A DNA stretch of 64,000 bases. Origin: Pseudomonas fluorescens (lineage in GTDB: Bacteria > Pseudomonadota > Gammaproteobacteria > Pseudomonadales > Pseudomonadaceae). The stretch spans positions 186,001 through 250,000 of the forward strand of contig NZ_CABVHK010000003.1 in the NCBI RefSeq assembly GCF_902497785.1. Direction: 5' to 3'. The notes under the pieces were generated by a model, which was given only the letters and a program-made list of their open reading frames with translations, searched no databases and was not told the origin of the DNA. This document shows, in pieces, positions 45,025-53,347 of the stretch. Every line of letters starts with the position of its first letter. Position 1 is the first letter of the stretch. A program made the translations under genes and the position numbers.

Positions 45025-46149
45025 ATGACCGAGGAAAAACGAAAAAAGGATCCTTTTGACGACATTTGGAGCCGGAACCGTCCGAATGGTGGTGGCTCGT
45101 GGGCCGCCTGGAATCCGCCCCCTGAGCCAGTGAGGGAATACATCCCCAAAGATGAATGGCCAATTCCCAAGGAACATTCAGATCCAGTGTTTGCCAAGTG
45201 CTGCACACCTGAGAACTGGGGGAGCACTCACCCCGGCAGCCACTCGATGCCCGCCTCAGAATTTGGCAAGGTCATGCTGGCTGGGTCGATGCTTGTCCCG
45301 TCGGCGGCACAAGCTGCCGGACTCGCACTAGGCTTCGACGCTGTACTGGGGCGCATAGCGGGTGGCGGCATCATGCAACAAGGGTTCACCTGGGCATTGC
45401 GCGGAAGCCCTGCCGGCGTGTTTGTGCTGGGCATGCTCCCAACCAAAATGGGCGACGGCACGCTCTATACCGACGATCAGCTACGCAACCTGACCCGCGC
45501 TCCCACCCGCGTACGCTTTCAGTTTCGCCGCGATGTTGAAGGCGTGTTGCAGGTTTACGGCATCCATACCGGCCCGTCAGGGGATGACACTGTGCGAACG
45601 GTGCAGGCCAAGTGGAACGACACCAAGACCGCGATAGAAGCCGAGCTAAATAGCGCCGTTATCCTGTGGACACCTCGAGGACGATCAGGCATACCGCCAA
45701 TGGTCCATCCTGACGCCATCAACAGCCAAGGCACCATCCTCGTACACCCGATTCCGGAAGGAACAGATTCCCAGATCGAAGGCTATCCGGCAGGGGACGA
45801 CATAGAAACCGAGGACTACATTCTTGTATTTCCGGCAGACTCCGGCCTGAGTTCGCTGTACCTAGTGTTTTCGCGACCTATTGGCGGTGGCGATATCCAA
45901 TACCACAAGCCGCCATTGGGGTTGCCAGCATTCCCGGATACGTTCCCTGTTAAATCCAAAAGCAGCGTCCAGGGTGGTGGGGGTAAACGTAGCCGTTGGA
46001 AAGATCGAAAGGGCCGGATATATGAGTGGGATAGTCAACACGGCGCGGTTGAAATGTACGACTCACAGGGGAAACATCTTGGAGAATTCAATCCAGAAAC
46101 GGGTGAACAAACCAAGCCTGCAAAGCCAGGCAGAACCACGCCAAAATAG
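45025..46149 (+). CDS. S-type pyocin-like bacteriocin with E3-type rRNase domain
   Basis: A 374-residue toxin. Residues 1-75 are Pro/Gly-rich and polar, about 80-270 a pyocin-S-type domain (SEFGKVMLAGSMLVPSAAQ, WTPRGRSGIPPMVHP), and 317-374 a colicin E3-type nuclease: GKRSRWKDRKGRIYEWDS, then QHGAVEMYDSQGKHLGEF and TGEQTKPAKPG. The Asp, His and Glu of the E3 active site (W-D-S-Q-H-G-x-x-E) are present. E3 domains cut 16S rRNA in the decoding site. The protein is shorter than classical pyocins and lacks a large receptor-binding region, so how it enters targets is unclear. The immunity gene follows after 15 bp. Confidence 0.88.
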   Translation: MTEEKRKKDPFDDIWSRNRPNGGGSWAAWNPPPEPVREYIPKDEWPIPKEHSDPVFAKCCTPENWGSTHPGSHSMPASEFGKVMLAGSMLVPSAAQAAGLALGFDAVLGRIAGGGIMQQGFTWALRGSPAGVFVLGMLPTKMGDGTLYTDDQLRNLTRAPTRVRFQFRRDVEGVLQVYGIHTGPSGDDTVRTVQAKWNDTKTAIEAELNSAVILWTPRGRSGIPPMVHPDAINSQGTILVHPIPEGTDSQIEGYPAGDDIETEDYILVFPADSGLSSLYLVFSRPIGGGDIQYHKPPLGLPAFPDTFPVKSKSSVQGGGGKRSRWKDRKGRIYEWDSQHGAVEMYDSQGKHLGEFNPETGEQTKPAKPGRTTPK

Positions 46150-46164
46150 GATATGAGGTGAATT

Positions 46165-46404
46165 ATGTTTTTATGGATTAGCGGTTTTTTAAAAGGTGAC
46201 GATGAGGATGACTCGCTGAAATACGACCACACCGTCCTGCCAGAGTTTGAAGCGGCTGTAATGGAGGTTCTTGGCTGGGACAGCCTTGTTGGGAGCCCCG
46301 ATGGGGAATGGTTACTTACCAGCAATCAAGTGGAGAAGATTGCCTTATTGATCAATGAGCCCTTGCCGACCGCGCTAGACCTGTTCATTGGTGTGCGGGC
46401 GTAG
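46165..46404 (+). CDS. Pyocin S6-type immunity protein
   Basis: A 79-residue acidic protein next to the toxin gene. The C-terminal pattern LTSNQVEKIALLINEPLPTA ending in LDLFIGVRA matches the S6-type immunity family and the second gene at 47002. It should bind and block the rRNase domain. The overall negative charge (GDDEDDSLKYD) fits binding to a basic nuclease. Ribosome-binding site GAGGTGAATT. Confidence 0.8.
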   Translation: MFLWISGFLKGDDEDDSLKYDHTVLPEFEAAVMEVLGWDSLVGSPDGEWLLTSNQVEKIALLINEPLPTALDLFIGVRA

Positions 46405-46584
46405 CCAACTTGCGGGCAACCTCATAGTAAGCCTGTCTAGATGAATTGGTGGCACGACCACGATGCCCGTCAGGTAGGACCAGGAATACGCCCAAGTTGA
46501 ACACGCGCCTGAAATTGGCGAACCGATAGCCACATCACTCCGATTTAATTCGGAGAAATGCACATCAAGCTACGCAGGGCACTT

Positions 46585-46887
46585 GTAGAAGCGAGCTTTC
46601 TCGCGAAGATTGCGGCCATTCAGCGGGGCAGTGGCGGCTTAAGTTTTTCGCGAGCGAGCTCGCTCCTACAGGGGGTGGTTGGAACGGTTTTGGAGGAGTT
46701 GGCTTAGGCAACTTCCATGTTCCATAAACAAGAAGGCCCGAATGTAATGCCGGACTAAGCCAGCACCAGAGGATCGGGCGCGATTGGGGTTGATGGTGTC
46801 GAAGCCTGATGACCACGTCAATGCCGACATCACATGAAATGCTGGTTTGTGCCGATACGCTTTCGCGAGCAGGCTCGCTCCCACAGG
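46585..46887. repeat. REP elements between the two immunity genes
   Basis: An inverted pair at 46585-46610 and 46648-46669 (GAGCGAGCTCGCTCCTAC core) and a single copy at 46858-46887. They lie in the 597-bp stretch 46405-47001, which otherwise contains only a coding-like minus-strand remnant at about 46405-46530 and the promoter region of the second immunity gene. Confidence 0.75.
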
Positions 46888-47001
46888 GTTGGTGCCTTGG
46901 TTGGGATTTGGGGTGACGATCAGCTCAGCGCGAATGCAGAAAGTTCGACGACGAAACTGGTGTTGGAACAAACCAGCAGACCCAACAAGGAAAGTAGCAC
47001 C

Positions 47002-47226
47002 ATGAAACACGTGATTATGGGAGTTCCCGAAGGTGAAGATTTCGCTACCTATGAAATGGAGATATTGGTTTCCGTCGCGGACCTGACGCCAATCATGGGC
47101 TGGGCGAAGGACGATGACTGCGTATATGACTACCACCTTACCGCAGACCAAATCAGCGCAATCGAGCAGCTCTGCGCCCTAAAATTACCCACCCATCTGA
47201 TGCTGTTTCTGACCTGCAGCGCCTGA
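47002..47226 (+). CDS. Second S6-type immunity protein (orphan)
   Basis: A 74-residue protein of the same family as the one at 46165 (LTADQISAIEQLCALKLPTH ending in LMLFLTCSA). No toxin gene accompanies it, so it may protect against foreign rRNase bacteriocins or be left from a lost pair. AAGGAAAG lies 8-9 nt before the ATG. The hairpin GCCCTTCGGGC follows at about 47247. Confidence 0.78.
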   Translation: MKHVIMGVPEGEDFATYEMEILVSVADLTPIMGWAKDDDCVYDYHLTADQISAIEQLCALKLPTHLMLFLTCSA

Positions 47227-47554
47227 TATACATCACCCATCGACAAGCCCTTCGGGCATTAGGCCAGTGAGCAAACGCCCCGCGCCCCACTCATCTAGAC
47301 TTAATGGATAGTCGTAGGCAGAACCGAACACGTCGCTTTGGTGCAGTTAAACCATAAGCGCCGTGGCAAGCTGCCCTTTATGCCCGGTAGAGGTGCGGCG
47401 AAGACCGCATCGGGTACAACAAGATGCCCGCCAAGGGTGCCCTGGCCAACGGCCTGAAAATGCCACGATTCCGTGACGTGGTGTGAGTGCCGCAGCCGAC
47501 ACTTTCGGACGACCGACAACCATCTGGTTTGTCCGTGACCGTGAGGATTGCTGT
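47227..47554. other. Gene-free stretch upstream of formate dehydrogenase genes
   Basis: 328 bp with a short GCCC-TTC-GGGC hairpin near 47247, probably ending the immunity gene. The rest presumably carries the promoter of the formate dehydrogenase operon. No convincing sigma54 or sigma70 site was found. Confidence 0.4.
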
Positions 47555-48031
47555 ATGCCTGATGAGATGTTGCACCTGCCGATGGTCAGCGGTGTGCTGG
47601 AGCGCCATAAGGGCTTGCCCGGCGCGTTGTTGCCTATTCTTCATGAGATTCAGGCGGGCCTCGGTTACATCCCCGATTCCGCTGTTCCCGAGATTGCTCA
47701 CGCCCTGAACCAGAGTCAGGCCGAGGTTCGCGGGGTGATCAGTTTTTACCATGACTTCCGTACCGCGCCGCCGGCCCGACACATTCTGCGTTTGTGTCGG
47801 GCGGAGTCGTGCAAGAGTCGCGGCGCCGAGCAGTTGGCGGCGCAGTTGCGCGAGCGTCTGCAACTGGACGATCACGGCAGTAGCGCCGATGGCAGCATCA
47901 GTTTGCGCCCGGTGTATTGCCTTGGCGCCTGCGCCTGTTCGCCCGCTCTGGAGCTGGATGGCCGGGTGCATGCGCGGCTGAGTGCCGAGCGGCTGGATGC
48001 GTTGCTTGATGCTTGTCGGGAGGACGCATGA
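47555..48031 (+). CDS. fdsG: NAD-dependent formate dehydrogenase, gamma subunit
   Basis: A 158-residue NuoE-like subunit with a [2Fe-2S] site: LCRAESCKSRGAEQL and VYCLGACACSPALELDG supply the four Cys. It passes electrons within the soluble molybdenum formate dehydrogenase. ATG 47555 has GAGGA 8 nt upstream; the open frame starts 24 codons earlier without homology. Its stop overlaps the next start. Confidence 0.93.
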   Translation: MPDEMLHLPMVSGVLERHKGLPGALLPILHEIQAGLGYIPDSAVPEIAHALNQSQAEVRGVISFYHDFRTAPPARHILRLCRAESCKSRGAEQLAAQLRERLQLDDHGSSADGSISLRPVYCLGACACSPALELDGRVHARLSAERLDALLDACREDA

Positions 48032-49590
48032 TGCCGTGCTTCTATTTGTCCGCTGATTCGCTTGCCTGTGCCGTCGGTGCTGATGACGTGGCGCTGGCGT
48101 TTGCCGCCCAGGCCGAGGAGCGCAAGCTGCCACTGGATTTTCAACGCACCAGTTCTCGCGGCCTGTATTGGCTGGAACCGCTGCTGGAGGTGGACACGCC
48201 GCAAGGCCGCATCGGCTTCGGGCCGTTGACCGTCGCCGATGTGCCGTCCTTGCTGGACGCGCTGCAAAGCGAGCCTTCCGCTCATCCACTGGCCTTGGGT
48301 CTGGTGGAAGAGTTGCCTTATCTCAAGTCTCAACAACGCCTGCTGTTCGCCCGCGCCGGGATTACCCGGCCGCTGTCGCTGGACGATTACCGGGCCCACG
48401 GCGGTTTTGAAGGTTTGCAACGGGCCATCGCCATTGGCGGCGAGCAGACCGCGACTGCGGTGTTCGATTCAGGCCTGCGTGGCCGTGGCGGCGCGGCGTT
48501 TCCGGCCGGCATCAAATGGCGCACGGTGCGCGCCACCCAGGCGGCGCAGAAGTACATCGTGTGCAACGCTGACGAAGGCGACTCCGGCACCTTCGCCGAC
48601 CGCATGTTGATGGAAGGCGACCCCTTCCTGCTGATCGAAGGCATGGCGATTGCCGGCATTACCGTCGGCGCCACCTTCGGCTACATCTATGTCCGCTCGG
48701 AATACCCAGATGCCGTGGCCACCCTGCGTGCAGCGCTGAACATCGCCCGTGAAGCAGGTTACCTCGGCGCCAACGTCGGCGGCAGCGGTCAAGCCTTCGA
48801 TATGGAAGTGCGCGTCGGGGCCGGCGCTTACATCTGCGGCGAGGAAACCGCGCTGCTGGATTCACTCGAAGGCAAGCGCGGGATCGTTCGCGCCAAGCCG
48901 CCAATTCCCGCGTTGAAGGGGCTGTTCGGCCTGCCGACGCTGGTACACAACGTGCTGACCCTGGCCTCGGTGCCGCTGATTCTGGCCAAGGGTGCGCAGT
49001 TTTATCGCGATTACGGTATGGGCCGTTCCCTGGGCACCATGCCCTTCCAACTGGCGGGCAATATTCGTCATGGCGGTCTGGTGGAACGGGCTTTTGGCCT
49101 GACCCTGCGCGAACTGGTGGAAGACTACGGTGGCGGTACCGCCAGTGGTCGGCCGCTGAAGGCTGCGCAGGTTGGTGGGCCGCTCGGCGCCTGGGTGCCA
49201 CCGTCGCAGTTCGACACGCCGCTGGATTACGAGGCGTTTGCCGCCATCGGCGCGATGCTCGGTCACGGTGGTGTGGTGGTGGCGGACGACAGTCTGGACA
49301 TGGCGCACATGGCACGCTTTGCCATGCAGTTCTGCGCCGAGGAATCCTGTGGCAAATGCACGCCCTGCCGCATTGGTTCGACCCGCGGCGTGGAGGTGAT
49401 CGACCGGCTGCTGGCCGCGCCAGATCAGGCCGGTCGTGATCAGCAGGTGGTCATCCTCAAGGACCTGTGCGACACCCTGCAATACGGTTCGCTCTGCGCG
49501 TTGGGCGGGATGGTCTCCTTTCCGGTCGCCAGCGCCCTTAAGCACTTCCCCGCCGACTTCGGCTTGCAAGCCTCGGAGGCCGATCAATGA
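48028..49590 (+). CDS. fdsB: NAD-dependent formate dehydrogenase, beta subunit
   Basis: A 520-residue NuoF-like subunit that binds FMN and NAD. The N-terminal part is thioredoxin-like; GLRGRGGAAFPAGIKW near 156, GAGAYICGEETALLDSLEG near 270 and the [4Fe-4S] motif ESCGKCTPCRIG near 440 are visible. It transfers electrons from formate to NAD. 4-bp overlaps on both sides. Confidence 0.95.
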   Translation: MMPCFYLSADSLACAVGADDVALAFAAQAEERKLPLDFQRTSSRGLYWLEPLLEVDTPQGRIGFGPLTVADVPSLLDALQSEPSAHPLALGLVEELPYLKSQQRLLFARAGITRPLSLDDYRAHGGFEGLQRAIAIGGEQTATAVFDSGLRGRGGAAFPAGIKWRTVRATQAAQKYIVCNADEGDSGTFADRMLMEGDPFLLIEGMAIAGITVGATFGYIYVRSEYPDAVATLRAALNIAREAGYLGANVGGSGQAFDMEVRVGAGAYICGEETALLDSLEGKRGIVRAKPPIPALKGLFGLPTLVHNVLTLASVPLILAKGAQFYRDYGMGRSLGTMPFQLAGNIRHGGLVERAFGLTLRELVEDYGGGTASGRPLKAAQVGGPLGAWVPPSQFDTPLDYEAFAAIGAMLGHGGVVVADDSLDMAHMARFAMQFCAEESCGKCTPCRIGSTRGVEVIDRLLAAPDQAGRDQQVVILKDLCDTLQYGSLCALGGMVSFPVASALKHFPADFGLQASEADQ

Positions 49591-52469
49591 TCACTCTCTT
49601 CGATCCGAAAACCGATATCGATCTGGGCACGCCGGCCCGCGACAGTCAGGTGCAAGTGACCCTGAACATTGATGGCCGCAGCATCAGCGTGCCCGAAGGC
49701 ACCTCGGTGATGCGCGCCGCGGCGCTGATGGGCACCACCATTCCCAAACTGTGTGCCACCGACAGCCTGGAAGCCTTCGGCTCCTGCCGCATGTGCCTGG
49801 TGGAGATCGACGGCATGCGCGGCTATCCCGCGTCTTGCACCACGCCGGTCACTGAAGGCATGACCGTGCACACCCAGACGCCGAAGCTCGCAACGCTGCG
49901 GCGCAACGTCATGGAGTTGTACATCTCCGATCACCCGCTGGATTGCCTGACCTGTTCGGCCAACGGCAACTGCGAGCTGCAAACCGTTGCCGGCCAGGTC
50001 GGCCTGCGCGAGGTGCGTTACGGCTATGAAGGCGACAACCATCTGGCCGACGTGAAAGACACGTCCAATCCCTATTTCGACTACGACCCGAGCAAGTGCA
50101 TCGTCTGCAACCGCTGCGTGCGCGCCTGCGAAGAAACCCAGGGCACCTTTGCCCTGACCATCACCGGGCGCGGTTTTGAATCGCGGATCGCGGCGGCCGG
50201 CGGCGAGAACTTCCTCGATTCCGAATGCGTGTCCTGCGGCGCCTGTGTGCAGGCGTGCCCGACCGCGACGCTGATGGAGAAAAGCGTTGTGGAACTCGGG
50301 CAACCGGAACGCAGCGTGATCACCACGTGCGCCTATTGCGGCGTGGGCTGCTCGTTCCGCGCCGAGATGAAAGGCGACCAATTGGTGCGCATGGTTCCGG
50401 ACAAGAACGGCCAGGCCAACCACGGCCACTCTTGCGTCAAAGGGCGCTTTGCCTGGGGTTACGCGACGCACCCGGATCGCATCACCACACCGATGATCCG
50501 CAAACACATCAGCGACCCGTGGCAGGAAGTCAGCTGGGATGAGGCGGTGACCTACGCCGCCAGCGAATTCCGTCGGTTGCAGCAAACATACGGCCGCGAT
50601 TCGATTGGTGGCATCACCTCCAGCCGCTGCACCAACGAAGAAACCTATCTGGTGCAGAAACTGGTGCGTGCTGCGTTCGGCAACAACAACGTCGACACCT
50701 GTGCGCGGGTCTGCCACTCGCCGACCGGCTATGGCCTGAAACAAACCCTCGGCGAGTCCGCCGGCACCCAGAGTTTCGATTCGGTGATGAAGGCCGACGT
50801 GATTCTGGTGATGGGCGCCAACCCGAGCGACGCCCACCCGGTGTTCGCCTCGCAGCTCAAGCGCCGTCTGCGTGAAGGTGCGCGGCTGATCGTCATCGAT
50901 CCACGACGCATCGATCTGGTGGACTCGGTGCACGCCCGCGCCGAACTGCATCTGGCCCTGCGTCCGGGCACCAACGTCGCCATGCTCAACGCCTTGGCCC
51001 ATGTGATCGTCACAGAAGGTTTGCTCAATCAGGCCTTTATCGACGCCCGTTGCGAAGGCGCCGATTTCACCCGCTGGAGCGAGCTGGTCAGCCGTGCGGA
51101 AAACTCGCCGGAAGTCATTGGCCCCCTCTGCGGCGTAGAACCTGCCGACATCCGCGCAGCGGCTCGTCTGTATGCCACTGGCGGCAACGCGGCGATTTAT
51201 TACGGCCTGGGCGTGACCGAGCACAGCCAGGGCAGCACCGCGGTGATGGGCATCGCCAACCTGGCCATGGCCACCGGCAACATCGGCCGCGAAGGCGTGG
51301 GCGTGAACCCGCTGCGTGGGCAGAATAACGTTCAGGGTTCCTGCGACATGGGCTCCTTCCCCCACGAGTTGCCCGGTTACCGGCACATCTCCAACGAAGT
51401 GGTGCGGGCGCAGTTCGAGCAGGCGTGGAACGTGACATTGCAACCCGACCCGGGCCTGCGTATTCCGAACATGTTCGAGGCAGCGCTGGGCGGCAGTTTC
51501 AAAGGCTTGTATTGCCAGGGCGAAGACATCGCCCAGAGCGACCCAAATACCCAACACGTCACTGCGGCCCTGTCGGCCATGGAATGCGTGGTGGTGCAGG
51601 ACATTTTCCTCAACGAAACAGCGAAATTCGCCCACGTGTTCCTGCCGGGCAGTTCGTTTTTGGAAAAAGACGGCACCTTCACCAACGCCGAACGGCGCAT
51701 CTCACGAGTGCGCAAGGTCATGGAACCGCTGGGGGGCAAGGCTGACTGGGAAGGCACGGTAGCGCTGGCCAATGCACTGGGCTACCCGATGAACTACACC
51801 CACCCGTCGCAAATCATGGATGAAATCGCCAGCCTGACGCCGACGTTCACCAACGTCAGCTACGCCGAACTGGAACGCCACGGCAGCCTGCAATGGCCGT
51901 GCAACGCTGCGGCACCGGACGGCACGCCAACCATGCACATCGAGGAGTTCGTGCGCGGCAAGGGCCGATTCATGCTCACCGGCTACGTGCCCACTGAGGA
52001 AAAGGTCAATAACCGCTACCCACTGCTGCTGACCACCGGGCGCATTCTCAGCCAGTACAACGTCGGCGCCCAGACCCGGCGCACCGAGAACGTCGCCTGG
52101 CACGACGAAGATCGTCTGGAAATCCATCCCACCGACGCCGAAAGCCGTGGCATCAACGAAGGTGACTGGGTCGGCATCGGCAGCCGCGCCGGGCAGACCG
52201 TGCTGCGTGCGCGGGTTACCGAACGGGTCGCGCCGGGCGTGGTGTACACCACCTTCCACTTCCCTGAATCGGGGGCGAACGTGATCACCACCGACAACTC
52301 CGACTGGGCCACCAACTGTCCGGAGTACAAGGTCACCGCCGTGGAAGTCAGCCGCGTCTACCACCCTTCCGAGTGGCAAAAACGCTACCAGGCATTCAGT
52401 GACGAACAGGACCGTTTGCTCAAGGATCGCCGTCAGGCCCGTGGCGCCAAAGCGGAGGTGCGCCGATGA
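49587..52469 (+). CDS. fdsA: NAD-dependent formate dehydrogenase, alpha (molybdopterin) subunit
   Basis: A 960-residue catalytic subunit that oxidises formate to CO2 on a bis-MGD molybdenum centre. Order: N-terminal [2Fe-2S] domain (GSCRMCLVEIDG), His-Cys cluster site, two [4Fe-4S] motifs (CIVCNRCVRACEE, CVSCGACVQACPTA), a further cluster in CAYCGVGC, then the molybdopterin domain. The Mo ligand is a cysteine in ARVCHSPTGYGLKQ, not selenocysteine. The four-gene operon fits fdsGBAD; the sulfurtransferase FdsC/FdhD is not in the window. Confidence 0.96.
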   Translation: MITLFDPKTDIDLGTPARDSQVQVTLNIDGRSISVPEGTSVMRAAALMGTTIPKLCATDSLEAFGSCRMCLVEIDGMRGYPASCTTPVTEGMTVHTQTPKLATLRRNVMELYISDHPLDCLTCSANGNCELQTVAGQVGLREVRYGYEGDNHLADVKDTSNPYFDYDPSKCIVCNRCVRACEETQGTFALTITGRGFESRIAAAGGENFLDSECVSCGACVQACPTATLMEKSVVELGQPERSVITTCAYCGVGCSFRAEMKGDQLVRMVPDKNGQANHGHSCVKGRFAWGYATHPDRITTPMIRKHISDPWQEVSWDEAVTYAASEFRRLQQTYGRDSIGGITSSRCTNEETYLVQKLVRAAFGNNNVDTCARVCHSPTGYGLKQTLGESAGTQSFDSVMKADVILVMGANPSDAHPVFASQLKRRLREGARLIVIDPRRIDLVDSVHARAELHLALRPGTNVAMLNALAHVIVTEGLLNQAFIDARCEGADFTRWSELVSRAENSPEVIGPLCGVEPADIRAAARLYATGGNAAIYYGLGVTEHSQGSTAVMGIANLAMATGNIGREGVGVNPLRGQNNVQGSCDMGSFPHELPGYRHISNEVVRAQFEQAWNVTLQPDPGLRIPNMFEAALGGSFKGLYCQGEDIAQSDPNTQHVTAALSAMECVVVQDIFLNETAKFAHVFLPGSSFLEKDGTFTNAERRISRVRKVMEPLGGKADWEGTVALANALGYPMNYTHPSQIMDEIASLTPTFTNVSYAELERHGSLQWPCNAAAPDGTPTMHIEEFVRGKGRFMLTGYVPTEEKVNNRYPLLLTTGRILSQYNVGAQTRRTENVAWHDEDRLEIHPTDAESRGINEGDWVGIGSRAGQTVLRARVTERVAPGVVYTTFHFPESGANVITTDNSDWATNCPEYKVTAVEVSRVYHPSEWQKRYQAFSDEQDRLLKDRRQARGAKAEVRR

Positions 52470-52687
52470 GCACGGCCAATCTGATCAAAATGGTAAACCA
52501 GATCGCCCAATACTTCGCCAATGAGCCAGACCAGCAACAGGCCGTGCTCGGCGTGCGCAATCATCTGCAGATGTACTGGACGCCCGGCATGCGCAAGGAA
52601 TTGCTGGCCTGGCAGACGGAGCATCAAGGGGCAGACTTGCACCCATTGGCGCAGGCGGCGGTCAGCGGGGCGGGTTGGGAGGCTTAG
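52466..52687 (+). CDS. fdsD: Formate dehydrogenase delta subunit
   Basis: A 73-residue helical protein (LIKMVNQIAQYFANEP, HLQMYWTPGMRKELL) of the FdsD family, needed for assembly or stability of the enzyme. It overlaps fdsA by 4 bp and closes the operon. Confidence 0.92.
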   Translation: MSTANLIKMVNQIAQYFANEPDQQQAVLGVRNHLQMYWTPGMRKELLAWQTEHQGADLHPLAQAAVSGAGWEA

Positions 52688-52717
52688 ACTCCACAATCTT
52701 GCTCATGGCTGAAAAAC

Positions 52718-52810
52718 CTGTGGGAGCGAGCTTGCTCGCGATAGCGTCAGTTCAGTCAGCACTCATGCTGAATGTACTGCCCTCATCGCGAGCAAGCTCG
52801 CTCCCACAGG
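52718..52810. repeat. Inverted REP pair after fdsD
   Basis: A 26-bp pair with core GGGAGCGAGCTTGCTCGCGA (52718-52742) and the complement at 52785-52810. It separates the convergent fdsD and PH-domain genes and may also end transcription. Confidence 0.9.
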
Positions 52811-52821
52811 GGTCTGCGTGT

Positions 52822-53190
52822 TCAGAGCAGATGCTGAGAGATCAGCTTTGAAATTTCCACCATCGACGTTCTGCCGGTGAATTCAAACTTCACCCTCCCC
52901 AACGACGAAAAATAAATCTCCAACTCCGAATCCAGGTCAAAAGTCCCCGACGTTTCCACCGAGTACGCCACGATGTTTTTGTACGGCAACGAAGTGAAGT
53001 CTTTCTTGCTGCCGGTCAGGCCCTGCACGTTGACGGCGATGATGCGTTTGTTGGTAAACACCACCCCGTCGCGCATGGATTTGTAGGAGTCGATGACCTT
53101 TTCTCCCTCCAACAGCAGTGCGGTGACGCGTTCTGCGTATTCGTCGTTTTGCTTGAGTTTGAAGAAGCCTTTGTTGTTGAAGTCGATCAT
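52822..53190 (-). CDS. Bacterial PH-domain protein
   Basis: A 122-residue protein, start at 53190 (MIDFNNKGFFKLKQND) where GGAA has proper spacing. Residues 40-120 have the alternating strands of a bPH_1 domain (DGVVFTNKRIIAVNVQGL, SLPYKNIVAYSVETSG, YFSSLGRVKFEFTG). Function unknown; such proteins may act at the membrane or oligomerise. Monocistronic. Confidence 0.82.
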   Translation of the reverse strand: MIDFNNKGFFKLKQNDEYAERVTALLLEGEKVIDSYKSMRDGVVFTNKRIIAVNVQGLTGSKKDFTSLPYKNIVAYSVETSGTFDLDSELEIYFSSLGRVKFEFTGRTSMVEISKLISQHLL

Positions 53191-53347
53191 TTGCCGTTCC
53201 ATTCCTGAATGTTAGGTACTGTAGCCTGCATTGCCAATTCAGCAGTTGACCACTTCTTCAACCACCCGCGCCACACATTGCACGGCAGGCATCGGCAGCC
53301 ACCTGCGTTATGATCGGCGACCTGTGCGCCAAGAGTCTCGAACCTGG

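Noticed and set aside
38292..47226. A second integrative element containing the RT locus and the bacteriocin
   Set aside because: No integrase and no further copy of the tRNA-Leu end or another flanking direct repeat was seen; it may have entered by homologous exchange.
47440..47480. A sigma54-like promoter before the formate dehydrogenase genes
   Set aside because: GG and GC elements at the needed 10-bp distance were not found.
49584..51635. A 683-codon open frame on the minus strand opposite fdsA
   Set aside because: It is the mirror of a high-GC gene with clear motifs; the translation is rich in His, Gly and Arg without a family pattern.
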